Shown in pieces: positions 5,948-20,751 of a stretch of 48,137 nt of DNA. Both the position numbers and the translations under genes were made by a program. Position 1 is the first letter of the stretch. Each line of letters opens with the position of its first letter. The notes below the pieces were generated by a model. The model saw nothing but the letters and a program-made list of their open reading frames with translations, had not been told where the DNA came from and ran no database searches. The DNA is from Novosphingobium colocasiae (GTDB lineage: Bacteria; Pseudomonadota; Alphaproteobacteria; Sphingomonadales; Sphingomonadaceae): positions 1-48,137 of the forward strand of contig NZ_BMZA01000001.1 of NCBI RefSeq assembly GCF_014652555.1, written 5' to 3'.

Positions 5948-8038
5948 ATGAAAAACAGGACGGATATCTTGGGCCACAAGACGCAAAGCCAGTTCACCGG
6001 CGGCCAGACGAAAGCGCAGTCCGGTAGCCAGCCGATCAGCCAGCATCCGCTGTTCCCCGCGATCGTCGCGCTGTGGTTCGGCGCTGCCTTCGGCCTTGCC
6101 AGCCTTGCCATCCGGCCCTCGCTGATCGAACACGCGGTGGTTGCCGGCGGGATCGACAAGATCATCCCGATGGCCGCGCCGCCGCTGGGCACCACCACCC
6201 GCATCCTGATCTCGCTGGCGATGACCGCGCTGGGCGGTGTGATCGGCAGCCTGGCCGCGCGCCGGCTGGCTCGCCCTGCCGATGCGCCCCAGGCACGCCG
6301 CCGTGGCCCCGCAGCGGAACCGATCGAGGATCGCGCCGAGCCGGAAGCGCCCGTCGCCCCGCGCACGTTCGGCGCATCGCGCCGCCGCGCGCTGGCGCTG
6401 CACGAAGATAACACCAATCATCCGGTGTCCGATCATGCGCCGCTGCCGGGGCAGCAGGCCCGCATCCTGAACCTTGCCGAATTCGATCTGGACGGGTTCG
6501 AGGATGCTGCCGCCCAGGCTTCGGACGTGGTGGTCGATGCTCCCGCGCCTGCGCCCGAGCCCGAGGCCTTCGAAGCGCCGGCCTTTACGCCGCCGACATT
6601 CACGCCCCCGGCTTTCGTTCCGCCAGCACCTGTCGTGACGGAACCGACCCCGGCCTTCGTCGGTCGCGACCGCGATGACGATGCTTCGGCTGACCAGTTC
6701 ACCCCGCGCGAAACCGCGCCCGCGCTCAAGGTGCTGGAAAACCGCCTGTTCCAGACCTACGCCCGTGAGATCAAGGCCCGCGCCGATGATGGTGCGCGCG
6801 CCCGCAGCGCGCCGCTGTTCGGTGCACCTGTCCCGGTCGTCACGCCCGGCTTCGATCTGCTGCCGCGCATCGGCCTTGGCGAATGGGGCGAGGAAACCGA
6901 AGAGACCGCGCCGGTCGCCGACCACGCCGCCGAACCGCAGCCGCTGTTCGCACCGCCTGCGGCGATCAAAGACAGCCCCGTAGCTTTCGCCGATGAAGCC
7001 CCGGCGGTCGACCCTGCGCCGCATTTTGACCAGGCTCCGCAGTTTGACCATGCCCCCGCTTACGAACCGGATACGGCTTGGGCTGCGGCTCCCGATCCGA
7101 TCGAGCCGAACGCGCCTGAAGCCGACGTATTCGCGGCACCCGCATGCGAAGCGGCCGAACAATCCGGCCCTTCTGCGGCCGACCGGATCGCCCACGCCGA
7201 GCTGGATGCCCTGTCGCACGTGGAGCTGCTGGAGCGGTTGGCGCTGGCGATGGAACAGCAGCGCCGTCTTGCCGCCGCTGCCCGTGAGGCGGTGGTGGAA
7301 CCGGCTCCGGTCGAAGCGGCTGCGCCCGAATTCGCGCCACCGGCAGTCGCCCCGTTTGAAGGCGCGCCGTTTGCGGCCGCTCCTTTCGAAGCAGCCCCGT
7401 TCGAAGCCGCTGCCCCCCAGTTCGATTCCCCCCAGTTCAACGGCCCGGAGATGGTCGCTGACCCGCTCCCGAACGAAGCGCCGGCCTTCGACGCTGCGCC
7501 CGAGCCGGCGTTCGACGAGCCCGCGCCGTTTGTTCGTCCGCAATTGCCCCAGGCGATGCGTCCGCTTGCGTTCGACGAGCCCGAAGACGATGAAGCGCTT
7601 CCCGGATACCACCCGCCCCGCCATATCCTGCGCGCGCCCGATGCCTTTGCCGTAGAGCCAGTGACGGCAAACGAACCGGACCAGCCCGATGCGGCCGACG
7701 ATATCAGCGGGCAGGATGAGGATGTGCTGGAAGCCGGCTATTCTTCGCTGCTCGACCTGTCGCGCCCGGCGGCCGACAAGCCCCGTTTCGTGCGGATCGA
7801 GGAGCCCGAGAGCGTCGCCATCGAACCGGTGGTGATCTTCCCCGGCGAAGGCGCGATGTCGCCGCCGCCGTTCGCCAGCCCCTCGCCCGCCTACAGCGAT
7901 GCACCCTCGCCGATCACGGATGCCCAGCGCTCGTTCGACCGGCCGGGATCGGGCACCGGCCCGGCCACTCCGGCAGACACCGAAAAGGCGCTGCGGGCGG
8001 CACTGGCCACGCTGCAGCGGATGAGCGGAGCGGCCTGA
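5948..8038 (+). CDS. Large Pro/Ala-rich membrane-anchored protein of unknown function
   Basis: The 696-residue protein is not one I can assign to a family. It starts with a polar tail of about 33 residues, then a hydrophobic segment (FPAIVALWFGAAFGLASLA, about 36-54) and a second one around 85-103 (ILISLAMTALGGVIGSLAA). The rest is predicted disordered, very rich in Pro, Ala and Glu/Asp. It has irregular short repeats such as FTPPxF (about 215-225) and APFEAAPFE (about 465-485). A short region near 416-440 (AELDALSHVELLERLALAM) could be helical. The C-terminal 20 residues (TEKALRAALATLQRMSGAA) look like an amphipathic helix. The ATG at 5948 lacks a ribosome site; a TTG at 5969 with AGGA 8 nt upstream may be the true start. 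Confidence 0.75.
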   Translation: MKNRTDILGHKTQSQFTGGQTKAQSGSQPISQHPLFPAIVALWFGAAFGLASLAIRPSLIEHAVVAGGIDKIIPMAAPPLGTTTRILISLAMTALGGVIGSLAARRLARPADAPQARRRGPAAEPIEDRAEPEAPVAPRTFGASRRRALALHEDNTNHPVSDHAPLPGQQARILNLAEFDLDGFEDAAAQASDVVVDAPAPAPEPEAFEAPAFTPPTFTPPAFVPPAPVVTEPTPAFVGRDRDDDASADQFTPRETAPALKVLENRLFQTYAREIKARADDGARARSAPLFGAPVPVVTPGFDLLPRIGLGEWGEETEETAPVADHAAEPQPLFAPPAAIKDSPVAFADEAPAVDPAPHFDQAPQFDHAPAYEPDTAWAAAPDPIEPNAPEADVFAAPACEAAEQSGPSAADRIAHAELDALSHVELLERLALAMEQQRRLAAAAREAVVEPAPVEAAAPEFAPPAVAPFEGAPFAAAPFEAAPFEAAAPQFDSPQFNGPEMVADPLPNEAPAFDAAPEPAFDEPAPFVRPQLPQAMRPLAFDEPEDDEALPGYHPPRHILRAPDAFAVEPVTANEPDQPDAADDISGQDEDVLEAGYSSLLDLSRPAADKPRFVRIEEPESVAIEPVVIFPGEGAMSPPPFASPSPAYSDAPSPITDAQRSFDRPGSGTGPATPADTEKALRAALATLQRMSGAA

Positions 8039-8095
8039 CCTCCGCACATCCGGCGGCACCGGCCGCCTTCGCACCTGCACCATAACCGCAACCTG

Positions 8096-8139
8096 CTTCA
8101 CCCGTCCGGCCCTTGCGCTGGGCGGGTGAAGTGCTTTTT
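8096..8139 (+). terminator. Rho-independent terminator after the Pro/Ala-rich gene
   Basis: A 9-bp stem CTTCACCCG / CGGGTGAAG with GC-rich interior is followed by TGCTTTTTG. It lies in the 306-nt gap between 8038 and gltB. Apart from this and the GC hairpins just before gltB, I see no gene in that gap. Confidence 0.75.
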
Positions 8140-8277
8140 GCACCTGCAACAGCGATAGCATCTGCGGCGGGCCGGGGTGAACACGGGCTGGACTTGTTAA
8201 GGATTCGTTCCTTCGCGGTTGCAAACACGGCGCGCAATCGGCAAGGGGAATTTGGGGTCACTTCGTCAATGAGCGCG

Positions 8278-8312
8278 CGCGCGATTCGCGCGTACCTCCC
8301 CTTGCGAAGGGG
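8278..8312 (+). repeat. Two adjacent GC hairpins in the gltB leader
   Basis: CGCGCG-ATT-CGCGCG (8278-8292) is followed at once by CCCCTT-GCG-AAGGGG (8298-8312), ending 32 nt before the gltB start codon. The second hairpin resembles one arm of the GC-rich palindromes found inside ileS. It could be a leader structure or a decayed repeat unit. Confidence 0.45.
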
Positions 8313-8344
8313 GCTCCGGCAAATGTCAGGACGGATGTTTATCG

Positions 8345-12985
<4,641 letters not shown>

Positions 12986-13004
12986 TTCAAGGATCGCAAT
13001 CAAG

Positions 13005-14438
<1,434 letters not shown>

Positions 14439-14464
14439 TCGCGCGACCATCGAACCGGAACGAG

Positions 14465-14495
14465 AGGGGCGGGCCACAATCCGCCCCTTTTCTTT
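14465..14495 (+). terminator. Rho-independent terminator of gltBD
   Basis: The stem GGGGCGG / CCGCCCC has an 8-nt loop and is followed by TTTTCTTT. It lies 27 nt beyond the gltD stop codon. Confidence 0.88.
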
Positions 14496-14632
14496 GCGGG
14501 CCGTAAACCGCCCGGTCCGGCAATTCACCTGTCCGCCATTGGGGCGTCCTTACCTAACCGCAGCGTAGTTCACCTCCCTGTCTTGCCGGCTGCCCATCCC
14601 GCAGCCGCTCTTGCGAAGGGTGTGATGCGCGC

Positions 14633-16447
14633 ATGATCAAGGACCAGATCCGCAGGGCCAGCGGGCGGCTCGTCGCCCTGATCGTGGTGGCTGTGCTGCT
14701 CACGGCGTTGGCGGTGGCGCAAGTGAGGTTCGGCGGGCCGATCCAGCGCAAGCACGCGCTGCAGGATGAGATGCTGGCCGATATCCTGCCGCCGCCTGCC
14801 TATGTGGTCGAACCTTATCTGCTGGCGACACTGGCGGCCGAAGATCCTCGGCAAGCTGCGCCTGCGCTGGCGGACATGGCCAGGCTCAAAGCGGAGTTCG
14901 AGCAGCGCAAAGCCTATTGGGCCGGTGCCGCCGTGCCGGAAACCGTCCGCCCGCAGCTCGGCCGGGTGATCGCCACCGCCGACGTCTTCTGGAACGCGGT
15001 GGACAGCCGGTTCGCCCCAGCGGTCCGCGCCGGCGATGCCGAGCAGGTCCGGCGCATCCACCGCACCGTGCTGGCCCCGATCTACGATCGTCAGCACCAG
15101 GACGTCGTCGCCCTTGTTGCCCTGTCGCGGCAGGTGAGCGAGGCGGCGATGGTGCGGGATCGCTGGACGGTTGGCATTCTGCTGGCACTGAGCGCGCTGG
15201 CCGGGCTGGGTGTCGTGGGGTCAATCCTGTGGGCGGCGCGCGTGCTCCAGCAGCGAATGATCGCGCCGCTCAGCCAGAATGTGCGGCTGATCGGGAGCCT
15301 GGCCGGCGGCAGTTATGACATGGCCATCGATGGCCTCTCGCGAACCGACGAATTCGGATCGATGGCGCGGGCGATGGAGGTGTTCCGCAAGTCCGGCATC
15401 GCCAAGCGCGAGGCGGACGCGGCGCAGCAGGCCGTCGTGCGTGCGCTGACCAGCGGCTTGCGCAAGCTGGCGGAGAAGGACCTGGAATACCGCATCGAGG
15501 ACGAAGATTTCCCCGCAGCTTACGAGCAACTGCGCGAGAATTTCAATTCGGCGCTGGAAGCACTGGCGGGGGTGATGGGCACGGTGCGCGTCGGGGCGGG
15601 CAGCGTGATGCGTGCGATCGCCGAGATCCGGGCCGCCTCGGACGATCTTGCCGTGCGCAACCAGCAGCAGGCGGCCAGCCTCGAAGAGACGGCGGCAGCG
15701 ATGAACCACGTGAACGGCCGGGTGCGTCAGTATGCCGGGACCGCGGCCGATGCCCAGGAAGCGATATCCGGCGCGCATCGCCGGGCCAGCGAGGGCGGCG
15801 AGGTGGTGCGTGAGGCGATCGGGGCCATGGCGATGATCGAACAGTCGTCGCAGCAAATCTCCTCGATCATCAACGTCATCGACGGGATCGCATTCCAGAC
15901 CAACCTCTTGGCCCTCAACGCCGGGGTGGAAGCCGCGCGGGCCGGGGATGCCGGCAAGGGCTTTGCCGTCGTCGCCAACGAGGTGCGCGCGCTGGCGCAG
16001 CGGTCGGCAGATGCGGCACAGGACATCAAGGCGCTGATCGATAAAAGCTCGACGCAAGTAGGCCACGGCGTCGAACTGGTCGGCCAGACCGGGACCAAGC
16101 TGGAGGAAATCGTGGCGCAAGTGGGCGAGCTGCACGCCCTCATCGGGAGGATGACCGATTCCGCGCGCGATCAGGCGAGCAGTCTCGATCAGGTGAACAC
16201 CGCCGTCAACGAAATGGACCGGATGACCCAGCAGAACGCGGCGATGGTGGAGGAAACCACGGCCGCCACCCGCAGCCTCGAAAGCGAGGCGCAGAGCCTG
16301 ACCAGGATGATGTCCACCTTCCGTACCCGCATCAATGAGGACCGGCCGCAAGGGGCGGTGGTCGACCAAGCGATGCGCCGCAGCAGTTCGGTGGGCGTGG
16401 CGATCGGGCCGCCGCCGGGTCGATCGCCTTACAGCGCCGCCGCCTGA
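14633..16447 (+). CDS. Methyl-accepting chemotaxis protein (orphan chemoreceptor)
   Basis: The 604-residue receptor has a first membrane helix at about 12-30, a periplasmic helical sensor domain (about 35-180) and a second helix at about 183-203. A HAMP region and linker follow (about 205-320), then the signalling coiled coil (about 325-565). The highly conserved hairpin tip [20 protein letters not shown] (about 422-441) is intact and should contact CheA and CheW. The sensor domain resembles four-helix-bundle types, but no ligand can be named. The tail ends in SAAA, with no CheR-binding pentapeptide. No che genes are nearby, so it must use a remote chemotaxis cluster. It is monocistronic, starting downstream of the gltBD terminator. 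Confidence 0.93.
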   Translation: MIKDQIRRASGRLVALIVVAVLLTALAVAQVRFGGPIQRKHALQDEMLADILPPPAYVVEPYLLATLAAEDPRQAAPALADMARLKAEFEQRKAYWAGAAVPETVRPQLGRVIATADVFWNAVDSRFAPAVRAGDAEQVRRIHRTVLAPIYDRQHQDVVALVALSRQVSEAAMVRDRWTVGILLALSALAGLGVVGSILWAARVLQQRMIAPLSQNVRLIGSLAGGSYDMAIDGLSRTDEFGSMARAMEVFRKSGIAKREADAAQQAVVRALTSGLRKLAEKDLEYRIEDEDFPAAYEQLRENFNSALEALAGVMGTVRVGAGSVMRAIAEIRAASDDLAVRNQQQAASLEETAAAMNHVNGRVRQYAGTAADAQEAISGAHRRASEGGEVVREAIGAMAMIEQSSQQISSIINVIDGIAFQTNLLALNAGVEAARAGDAGKGFAVVANEVRALAQRSADAAQDIKALIDKSSTQVGHGVELVGQTGTKLEEIVAQVGELHALIGRMTDSARDQASSLDQVNTAVNEMDRMTQQNAAMVEETTAATRSLESEAQSLTRMMSTFRTRINEDRPQGAVVDQAMRRSSSVGVAIGPPPGRSPYSAAA

Positions 16448-16459
16448 GCGGGCAGGGCG

Positions 16460-17155
16460 CTACCAGTCGATCCGGCCGCGCCCGTGCGTTTCGAGAAAGG
16501 CATTGGCCTGGCTGAAGTGGCGGCAGCCGAGGAACCCGGAATGGGCCGACAGCGGGCTGGGGTGCGGGGCGGTCAGCACCAGATGGTGGCTTGAGCCAAG
16601 GCCGGGTACACGCATCGCCTTCTTTTTCGCGTGACTGCCCCACAGCAGGAATACGCACGGCTCGGTCTTGGCGGCAACCGCTGCGACGGCCGCGTCAGTG
16701 ATCGCGTCCCAGCCCCGGTTCTGGTGGGATCCGGCCTGCCCGGCCTCTACCGTAAGGGCGTTGTTGAGCAGCAGCACGCCTTGCCGGGCCCAGTGTTCCA
16801 GATTGCCGTGGCCGGGTGGTTCGATGCCGCAATCGCTGCGCAGTTCCTTGTAGATGTTCATCAGCGATGGCGGCACCTTCACCCCGTGCGCGACCGAGAA
16901 GGCGAGACCGTGCGCCTGTCCCGGGCCGTGGTAAGGGTCTTGCCCCAGGATCACCACCCGCACCGCATCGAGCGGGGTCAGCTCCAGCGCCGCCAGCCGC
17001 GACCCGCGCGGTGGATAGATGGTGCGGCCATCGGCCTCCTGCCCGCGCAGCCAGCGGCCAAGCTGGCGCGCTTCGGGGGTGGCGAGCGCCGGGCCCAGTG
17101 CCGCGCGCCAGCCTTGCGGCACGGCTTCGGCAGTGCGGTCTGCGGGATCGGACAT
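16460..17155 (-). CDS. ung: Uracil-DNA glycosylase
   Basis: This family-1 glycosylase removes uracil from DNA to start base-excision repair. The 231 residues carry the water-activating motif GQDPYHGPGQ (71-80, catalytic D73), the uracil-recognition loop VLLLNNALTVE (127-137) and the DNA-intercalating loop HPSPLS (198-203). The start at 17155 has GGGAG upstream. An open frame extends further to 17266, but its extra residues lack family likeness and overlap the divergent gene's leader. It diverges from the RNase D-like gene across 109 nt that contain two competing hairpins. Its 3' end converges on the chemoreceptor, 12 nt apart. Confidence 0.97.
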   Translation of the reverse strand: MSDPADRTAEAVPQGWRAALGPALATPEARQLGRWLRGQEADGRTIYPPRGSRLAALELTPLDAVRVVILGQDPYHGPGQAHGLAFSVAHGVKVPPSLMNIYKELRSDCGIEPPGHGNLEHWARQGVLLLNNALTVEAGQAGSHQNRGWDAITDAAVAAVAAKTEPCVFLLWGSHAKKKAMRVPGLGSSHHLVLTAPHPSPLSAHSGFLGCRHFSQANAFLETHGRGRIDW

Positions 17156-17264
17156 GGTGCTGAAATCTCCCTGTCGCGGCACCCGTTGCATGCCGCGATT
17201 CGACCGGGTGCAGGGCCAGCGCCCATTGCGCAATCCCGGCGCAATCCCTAAGCACCGGAAGGCC

Positions 17265-17888
17265 ATGGCTGTCTATCTCCACGAAGAAGATCTCCCCGAA
17301 GGGATACTCGCACCCGGTCCGGTTGCTGTCGATACCGAGACGATGGGGCTCATCACCCCGCGTGACCGGCTCTGCCTGCTGCAGATATCCGACGGGCAGG
17401 GCGATGAGCATCTGGTGCGGTTCGCGCCGGGCAGCGATTTCGCCGCGCCCAACCTCAAGGCGGTGCTGGCCGATCCCGCCCGGCTCAAGCTCTATCACTT
17501 TGCGCGGTTCGATCTCGCCGCCGTGGAGCATTACCTGGGCGTGACCGCGGCACCGGTGTTCTGCACGAAGATCGCCAGCAAGCTGGTGCGCACCTATACC
17601 GATCGCCACGGCCTCAAGGACCTCGTGCGCGAACTGCTTGGCAAGGAAGTATCCAAGCAGCAGCAGTCGAGCGACTGGGGCGCGCCGGAACTGTCCGAGG
17701 CGCAGCGCGAATATGCCGCTTCCGATGTGCGCTATCTGCACGCGATGCACACCATCCTTGTCGAACGGCTGGCCCGCGAAGGGCGCACCGCGCTGGCGCA
17801 GGCCTGCTTCGATTTCCTGCCGGCGCGCGCGCAACTGGACCTTGCCGGCTGGCCGGAGCACGATATCTTCAGCCACGCAGCGGCCTGA
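17265..17888 (+). CDS. Short ribonuclease D-like 3'-5' exonuclease
   Basis: The 207-residue protein consists only of the DEDDy exonuclease domain. Metal ligands can be placed at D23 and E25 (AVDTETMGL), D83 (HFARFDLAAV) and D154 with its companion tyrosine in YAASDVRYLHAM. E. coli RNase D is about 375 residues with HRDC domains that are absent here; the short form is common in Alphaproteobacteria. It probably trims structured RNA ends, including tRNA precursors. The ATG at 17265 has GGAAGG 4 nt upstream; earlier codons in this frame antisense to ung are not coding. It is followed 12 nt later by lptC, a linkage I recognise as usual in this group, although no direct functional tie is known. Confidence 0.92.
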   Translation: MAVYLHEEDLPEGILAPGPVAVDTETMGLITPRDRLCLLQISDGQGDEHLVRFAPGSDFAAPNLKAVLADPARLKLYHFARFDLAAVEHYLGVTAAPVFCTKIASKLVRTYTDRHGLKDLVRELLGKEVSKQQQSSDWGAPELSEAQREYAASDVRYLHAMHTILVERLAREGRTALAQACFDFLPARAQLDLAGWPEHDIFSHAAA

Positions 17889-17900
17889 GGCGAGGCGCGC

Positions 17901-18548
17901 ATGTCGGTCGAGTCGATCAGGATCATGAGCCGGCGGCGCCAGTTCGCCCGGCCCGGTGGTTCGCATGATCGCCTCGTCGCCTTCCTCGCCAAGGCGCTGC
18001 CCGCCGGCATCGGCGTGATGGTCGCCGTAATGGTGCTGGCTCCCCTGTCTCCGCGCGGCGAAGTCAGCTTCCTTCTCGATCGCAACAAGGTGGCGATCAC
18101 CCGTGAACGGCTGGCGGTCAACGATGCCCGCTACAGCGGCAAGGACAACCGCAACCGCGCGTTCTTCGTCACCGCCGGCAGCGCCGTGCAGCGCTCGGCG
18201 CAGGTGCCGCAGGTCGCCATGGAGAACCTGGTGGCGCAGATCGCGCTGAACGACGGCCCGGCGAATATTCGCGCCGGGCGCGGGGTGTACGATTACCACG
18301 CTGAACAGATGAACGTCGATGGCCCGGTCCAGTTCGATGCCGCTGACGGGTACCGGATGACCACCAATAACGTCGCAATCGACATCAAGAACAAGCGGGC
18401 GGTTGGCGGCGGCGGCGTGGCGGGCACGCTGCCCAGCGGCACCTTCACCGCCCAGCGGATCACCGCCGATCTCGAAAACCGCACCGTCGTCCTCGAAGGC
18501 GGCGCGCACCTGCACATGACACCGGGCAAGATGAGGATACCCAAGTGA
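17901..18548 (+). CDS. lptC: LPS export ABC transporter periplasmic protein LptC
   Basis: LptC is the bitopic inner-membrane component that hands lipopolysaccharide from LptBFG to the periplasmic bridge. The 215-residue protein has a basic cytosolic tail, one membrane helix (about 31-48, ALPAGIGVMVAVMVLAPLSP) and a periplasmic beta-jellyroll (about 55-215). The repeat-like strands VYDYHAEQMNVDGPVQFDAA and IDIKNKRAVGGGGV fit this fold. The start lies 12 nt after the RNase D-like gene, and its stop overlaps the lptA start by 4 nt (GTGA). Sequence identity across the family is low, so the call depends on architecture and on neighbouring lptA. Confidence 0.88.
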   Translation: MSVESIRIMSRRRQFARPGGSHDRLVAFLAKALPAGIGVMVAVMVLAPLSPRGEVSFLLDRNKVAITRERLAVNDARYSGKDNRNRAFFVTAGSAVQRSAQVPQVAMENLVAQIALNDGPANIRAGRGVYDYHAEQMNVDGPVQFDAADGYRMTTNNVAIDIKNKRAVGGGGVAGTLPSGTFTAQRITADLENRTVVLEGGAHLHMTPGKMRIPK

Positions 18549-19063
18549 ACGCTCTCACCGCGAACCGCCCGTTTCTGCGCGCCCTGCTTGCCCTGTCGGT
18601 TGCCGGTACCGCCGCCGTTGCGGTGACGACCCGGTCCGATGCGCAGAGCTTCGGGGGGCACAATTCGAACGCACCGGTCGATTATTCGGCGGATCGGATC
18701 GAGCTGCAGGACAAGCAGGATCGCGTGATCCTGACCGGCAATGTGGATGTGAAGCAGGCCGATCTGCGGCTGCGCGCGGCGCGCACGATCGTCGATCTGG
18801 CGAGCGGTTCCTCGCTCAAGCTGCAACGCATTACGGCCAGCGGCGGCGTGGTCGTCACGCGCGGTGACGAGCTGGCGACCGGCGATGTCGGCATCTATGA
18901 TTTCAACAAGAAGATCATCACCATGGTCGGCAACGCCTCGCTCAAGCGCGGCAACGGCGACACCTTGCGCGGTGGCCGCTTCGTGATCGATCTCAACACC
19001 AACACCTCGTCGGCATCGGGCGGGCGCGTCACCGGTACGTTCAGCGTCCCCAAGCAGAACTGA
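18545..19063 (+). CDS. lptA: LPS transport periplasmic protein LptA
   Basis: LptA forms the periplasmic bridge that carries LPS to the outer membrane. The 172 residues start with a signal peptide (about 1-33, cleavage near SDAQS) followed by an OstA-like beta-jellyroll. Its strand repeats are VDYSADRIELQDKQDRVILTG, TASGGVVVTRGDELATGD and GNGDTLRGGRFVIDLNT. The start codon is GTG, overlapping the lptC stop codon. In many relatives lptB follows; here the next gene is on the opposite strand, so lptB must be elsewhere. After the gene there is a 24-bp palindrome of a repeated family. Confidence 0.9.
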   Translation: MNALTANRPFLRALLALSVAGTAAVAVTTRSDAQSFGGHNSNAPVDYSADRIELQDKQDRVILTGNVDVKQADLRLRAARTIVDLASGSSLKLQRITASGGVVVTRGDELATGDVGIYDFNKKIITMVGNASLKRGNGDTLRGGRFVIDLNTNTSSASGGRVTGTFSVPKQN

Positions 19064-19105
19064 CGCGGCGGCGGGAGCATCGGGGGGTTAATCACCGCCA
19101 CAAGT

Positions 19106-19129
19106 TCCGTTCGTGTCGACACGAACGGA
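19106..19129. repeat. 24-bp perfect palindrome, TTCGTGTCGA repeat family
   Basis: The arms TCCGTTCGTGTC / GACACGAACGGA form a perfect inverted repeat with no loop, 42 nt after the lptA stop. The outer 11 bases of each arm recur at the outer edges of the hairpin at 35912-35984. It may act as an mRNA end or a protein-binding site. It is not followed by a T-run. Confidence 0.8.
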
Positions 19130-19206
19130 GAATGGTGAGATTTGACGCGCTTGGGTCTGGGCGCTGACCACCCACAGGCGGTCCTATCCGGTAGGGAACC
19201 GGGCCC

Positions 19207-20607
19207 TCAGAAGGCCCGGTCGTGGACCAGGACGCGCAGGGTCAGGAACAGGATCTGGATATCGCGGGTGATCGTCCAGCCTTCGAGATATTCGAGATCG
19301 GACTGGAGGCGGTTGACCAGATCGGCCTCATGGTCAGTCGCGCCGCGAAAGCCGCGGACCTGGGCCAGCCCGCTGAGGCCGGGCTTGAGCGAGTGGCGCT
19401 GCCAGTAGCGTTGGTCGACTTCCCAGAACAGCTTCTCGCCGGCCAGCGAACCGGTGGCATGCGGGCGTGGCCCGACCAGGCTCATGTCACCCAACAGCAC
19501 ATTGAAGAGCTGCGGCAGTTCATCGATGCTGGTCGAGCGGATGAACTTGCCGACGCGGGTAATCCGCTGATCGTCTTTCGACGCCGAGACATTCCCCTGC
19601 GCATCGCACAAGGCCTGGGTCATCGACCGGAACTTGTACATGTTGAAGAAGCGGTTGCCCCGGCCCATGCGGCGCTGGGTGAAGAACACCGGCCCGCCGT
19701 CCTGCAACTTCACCGCCACCGCCACCGCAATCAGCAGCGGTGACAGCGCGAAGATCGCCGAAGCGGCAAAGGTCACATCGAACAGCCGCTTGAGCGCGCG
19801 ATCGCGCAGGCCCAGCGGGCCGGCCGAGACCATCAACAGGCCATAACCGTTCGATACCCGCGCGCCTTGCGCGCCCAGCCGCACCACTTCATCGTCCAGC
19901 ACTTCGCCATCGACGTTGGCACCCTTGAGCATCATCGCCCAGTCGGCCCGGCGTTCGGGCGGGCAACTGACGATCACGCGGTCGATGTTCCGCAGCACGA
20001 GGCCAAGCCGGTCGAGGGTCTGCGGGTCCGAAAGGTTGGGGCGGATGCCCATGGCGGCGGCGGAAATGCGGATCGCGCCGGGCAGCTTGACCATCGGCCC
20101 GCCGTCATCGACGACCAGTTCGTTCATCACATTGGCACCGCAGCGCCAGCCGACCACGCTGCGCATCTGCAGCCGCAGCCACGCCACCGTCATTAGTGCC
20201 AGCGCACAGCCGCTGAGGAAGGCGAAGCGGGAAAAGTCGCTCGACGTCTTGGCCAGGAAGTGAACGAAGACAACGGTGACCATCGCCAGCAGCAGCGCCA
20301 CTTGCGCCTTGAACAGGCCGCGCCAGTGATAGCGCAGCGTGTCCATCGAATAGGAGCCGTTATAAAGCGCGATGGTGATGAACAGCGGCAGGATGACTTG
20401 CGCCTGAATCAGCGATTCCGCCATGCCGGGGCGGCCGAATTCGAGATAGCCGGTCAGCCCGAAGGCGCAGAGGATGGCGACGACATCGCCCACAAGTATC
20501 GCCAGGTAGCATTGCAGACGCCGTCGTTCGAGCGAGGGCGCGACGAGCAAGTCATCGACATGACTCCGCTCAGTCACAACGGGGCGCACACTGATCGGTG
20601 CGTTCAT
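19207..20607 (-). CDS. Polyprenyl-phosphate hexose-1-phosphate transferase (exopolysaccharide initiator)
   Basis: This membrane enzyme starts glycan repeat-unit synthesis by moving a sugar phosphate from a UDP-sugar to undecaprenyl phosphate. The 466-residue protein has several N-terminal membrane helices (about 30-150), a middle nucleotide-binding-like region and a further helix near 275-300. The C-terminal catalytic domain holds [50 protein letters not shown] and [12 protein letters not shown]. This layout fits the WcaJ/PssY/ExoY superfamily. I chose the ATG at 20607, with GGAG 10 nt upstream, over one six codons earlier. It may supply the glycan handled by the genes at 3042-5924. A stem-loop overlaps its stop codon but has no T-run. 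Confidence 0.92.
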   Translation of the reverse strand: MNAPISVRPVVTERSHVDDLLVAPSLERRRLQCYLAILVGDVVAILCAFGLTGYLEFGRPGMAESLIQAQVILPLFITIALYNGSYSMDTLRYHWRGLFKAQVALLLAMVTVVFVHFLAKTSSDFSRFAFLSGCALALMTVAWLRLQMRSVVGWRCGANVMNELVVDDGGPMVKLPGAIRISAAAMGIRPNLSDPQTLDRLGLVLRNIDRVIVSCPPERRADWAMMLKGANVDGEVLDDEVVRLGAQGARVSNGYGLLMVSAGPLGLRDRALKRLFDVTFAASAIFALSPLLIAVAVAVKLQDGGPVFFTQRRMGRGNRFFNMYKFRSMTQALCDAQGNVSASKDDQRITRVGKFIRSTSIDELPQLFNVLLGDMSLVGPRPHATGSLAGEKLFWEVDQRYWQRHSLKPGLSGLAQVRGFRGATDHEADLVNRLQSDLEYLEGWTITRDIQILFLTLRVLVHDRAF

Positions 20608-20751
20608 GAAATCAGCACTCCCCATATCGCCGCTTGCCGCCGATAGCCCCCCTTAGGACTGCCCTGTCATGCAGAAGATCAGCGGAAGAATGCTGCACTG
20701 CAATAGGTATAGGACCTAGGTTGGCCCGACGCAAAGGGAAAGTCGATTCCG

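Noticed and set aside
7351..7440. Short tandem-like repeats in the Pro/Ala-rich gene, considered as CRISPR or microsatellite
   Set aside because: The units are irregular, in frame with the protein, and have no spacers.
19198..19220. Stem ACCGGGCC / GGCCCGGT overlapping the sugar-transferase stop codon
   Set aside because: No U-run follows on either strand; it may be incidental in GC-rich DNA.
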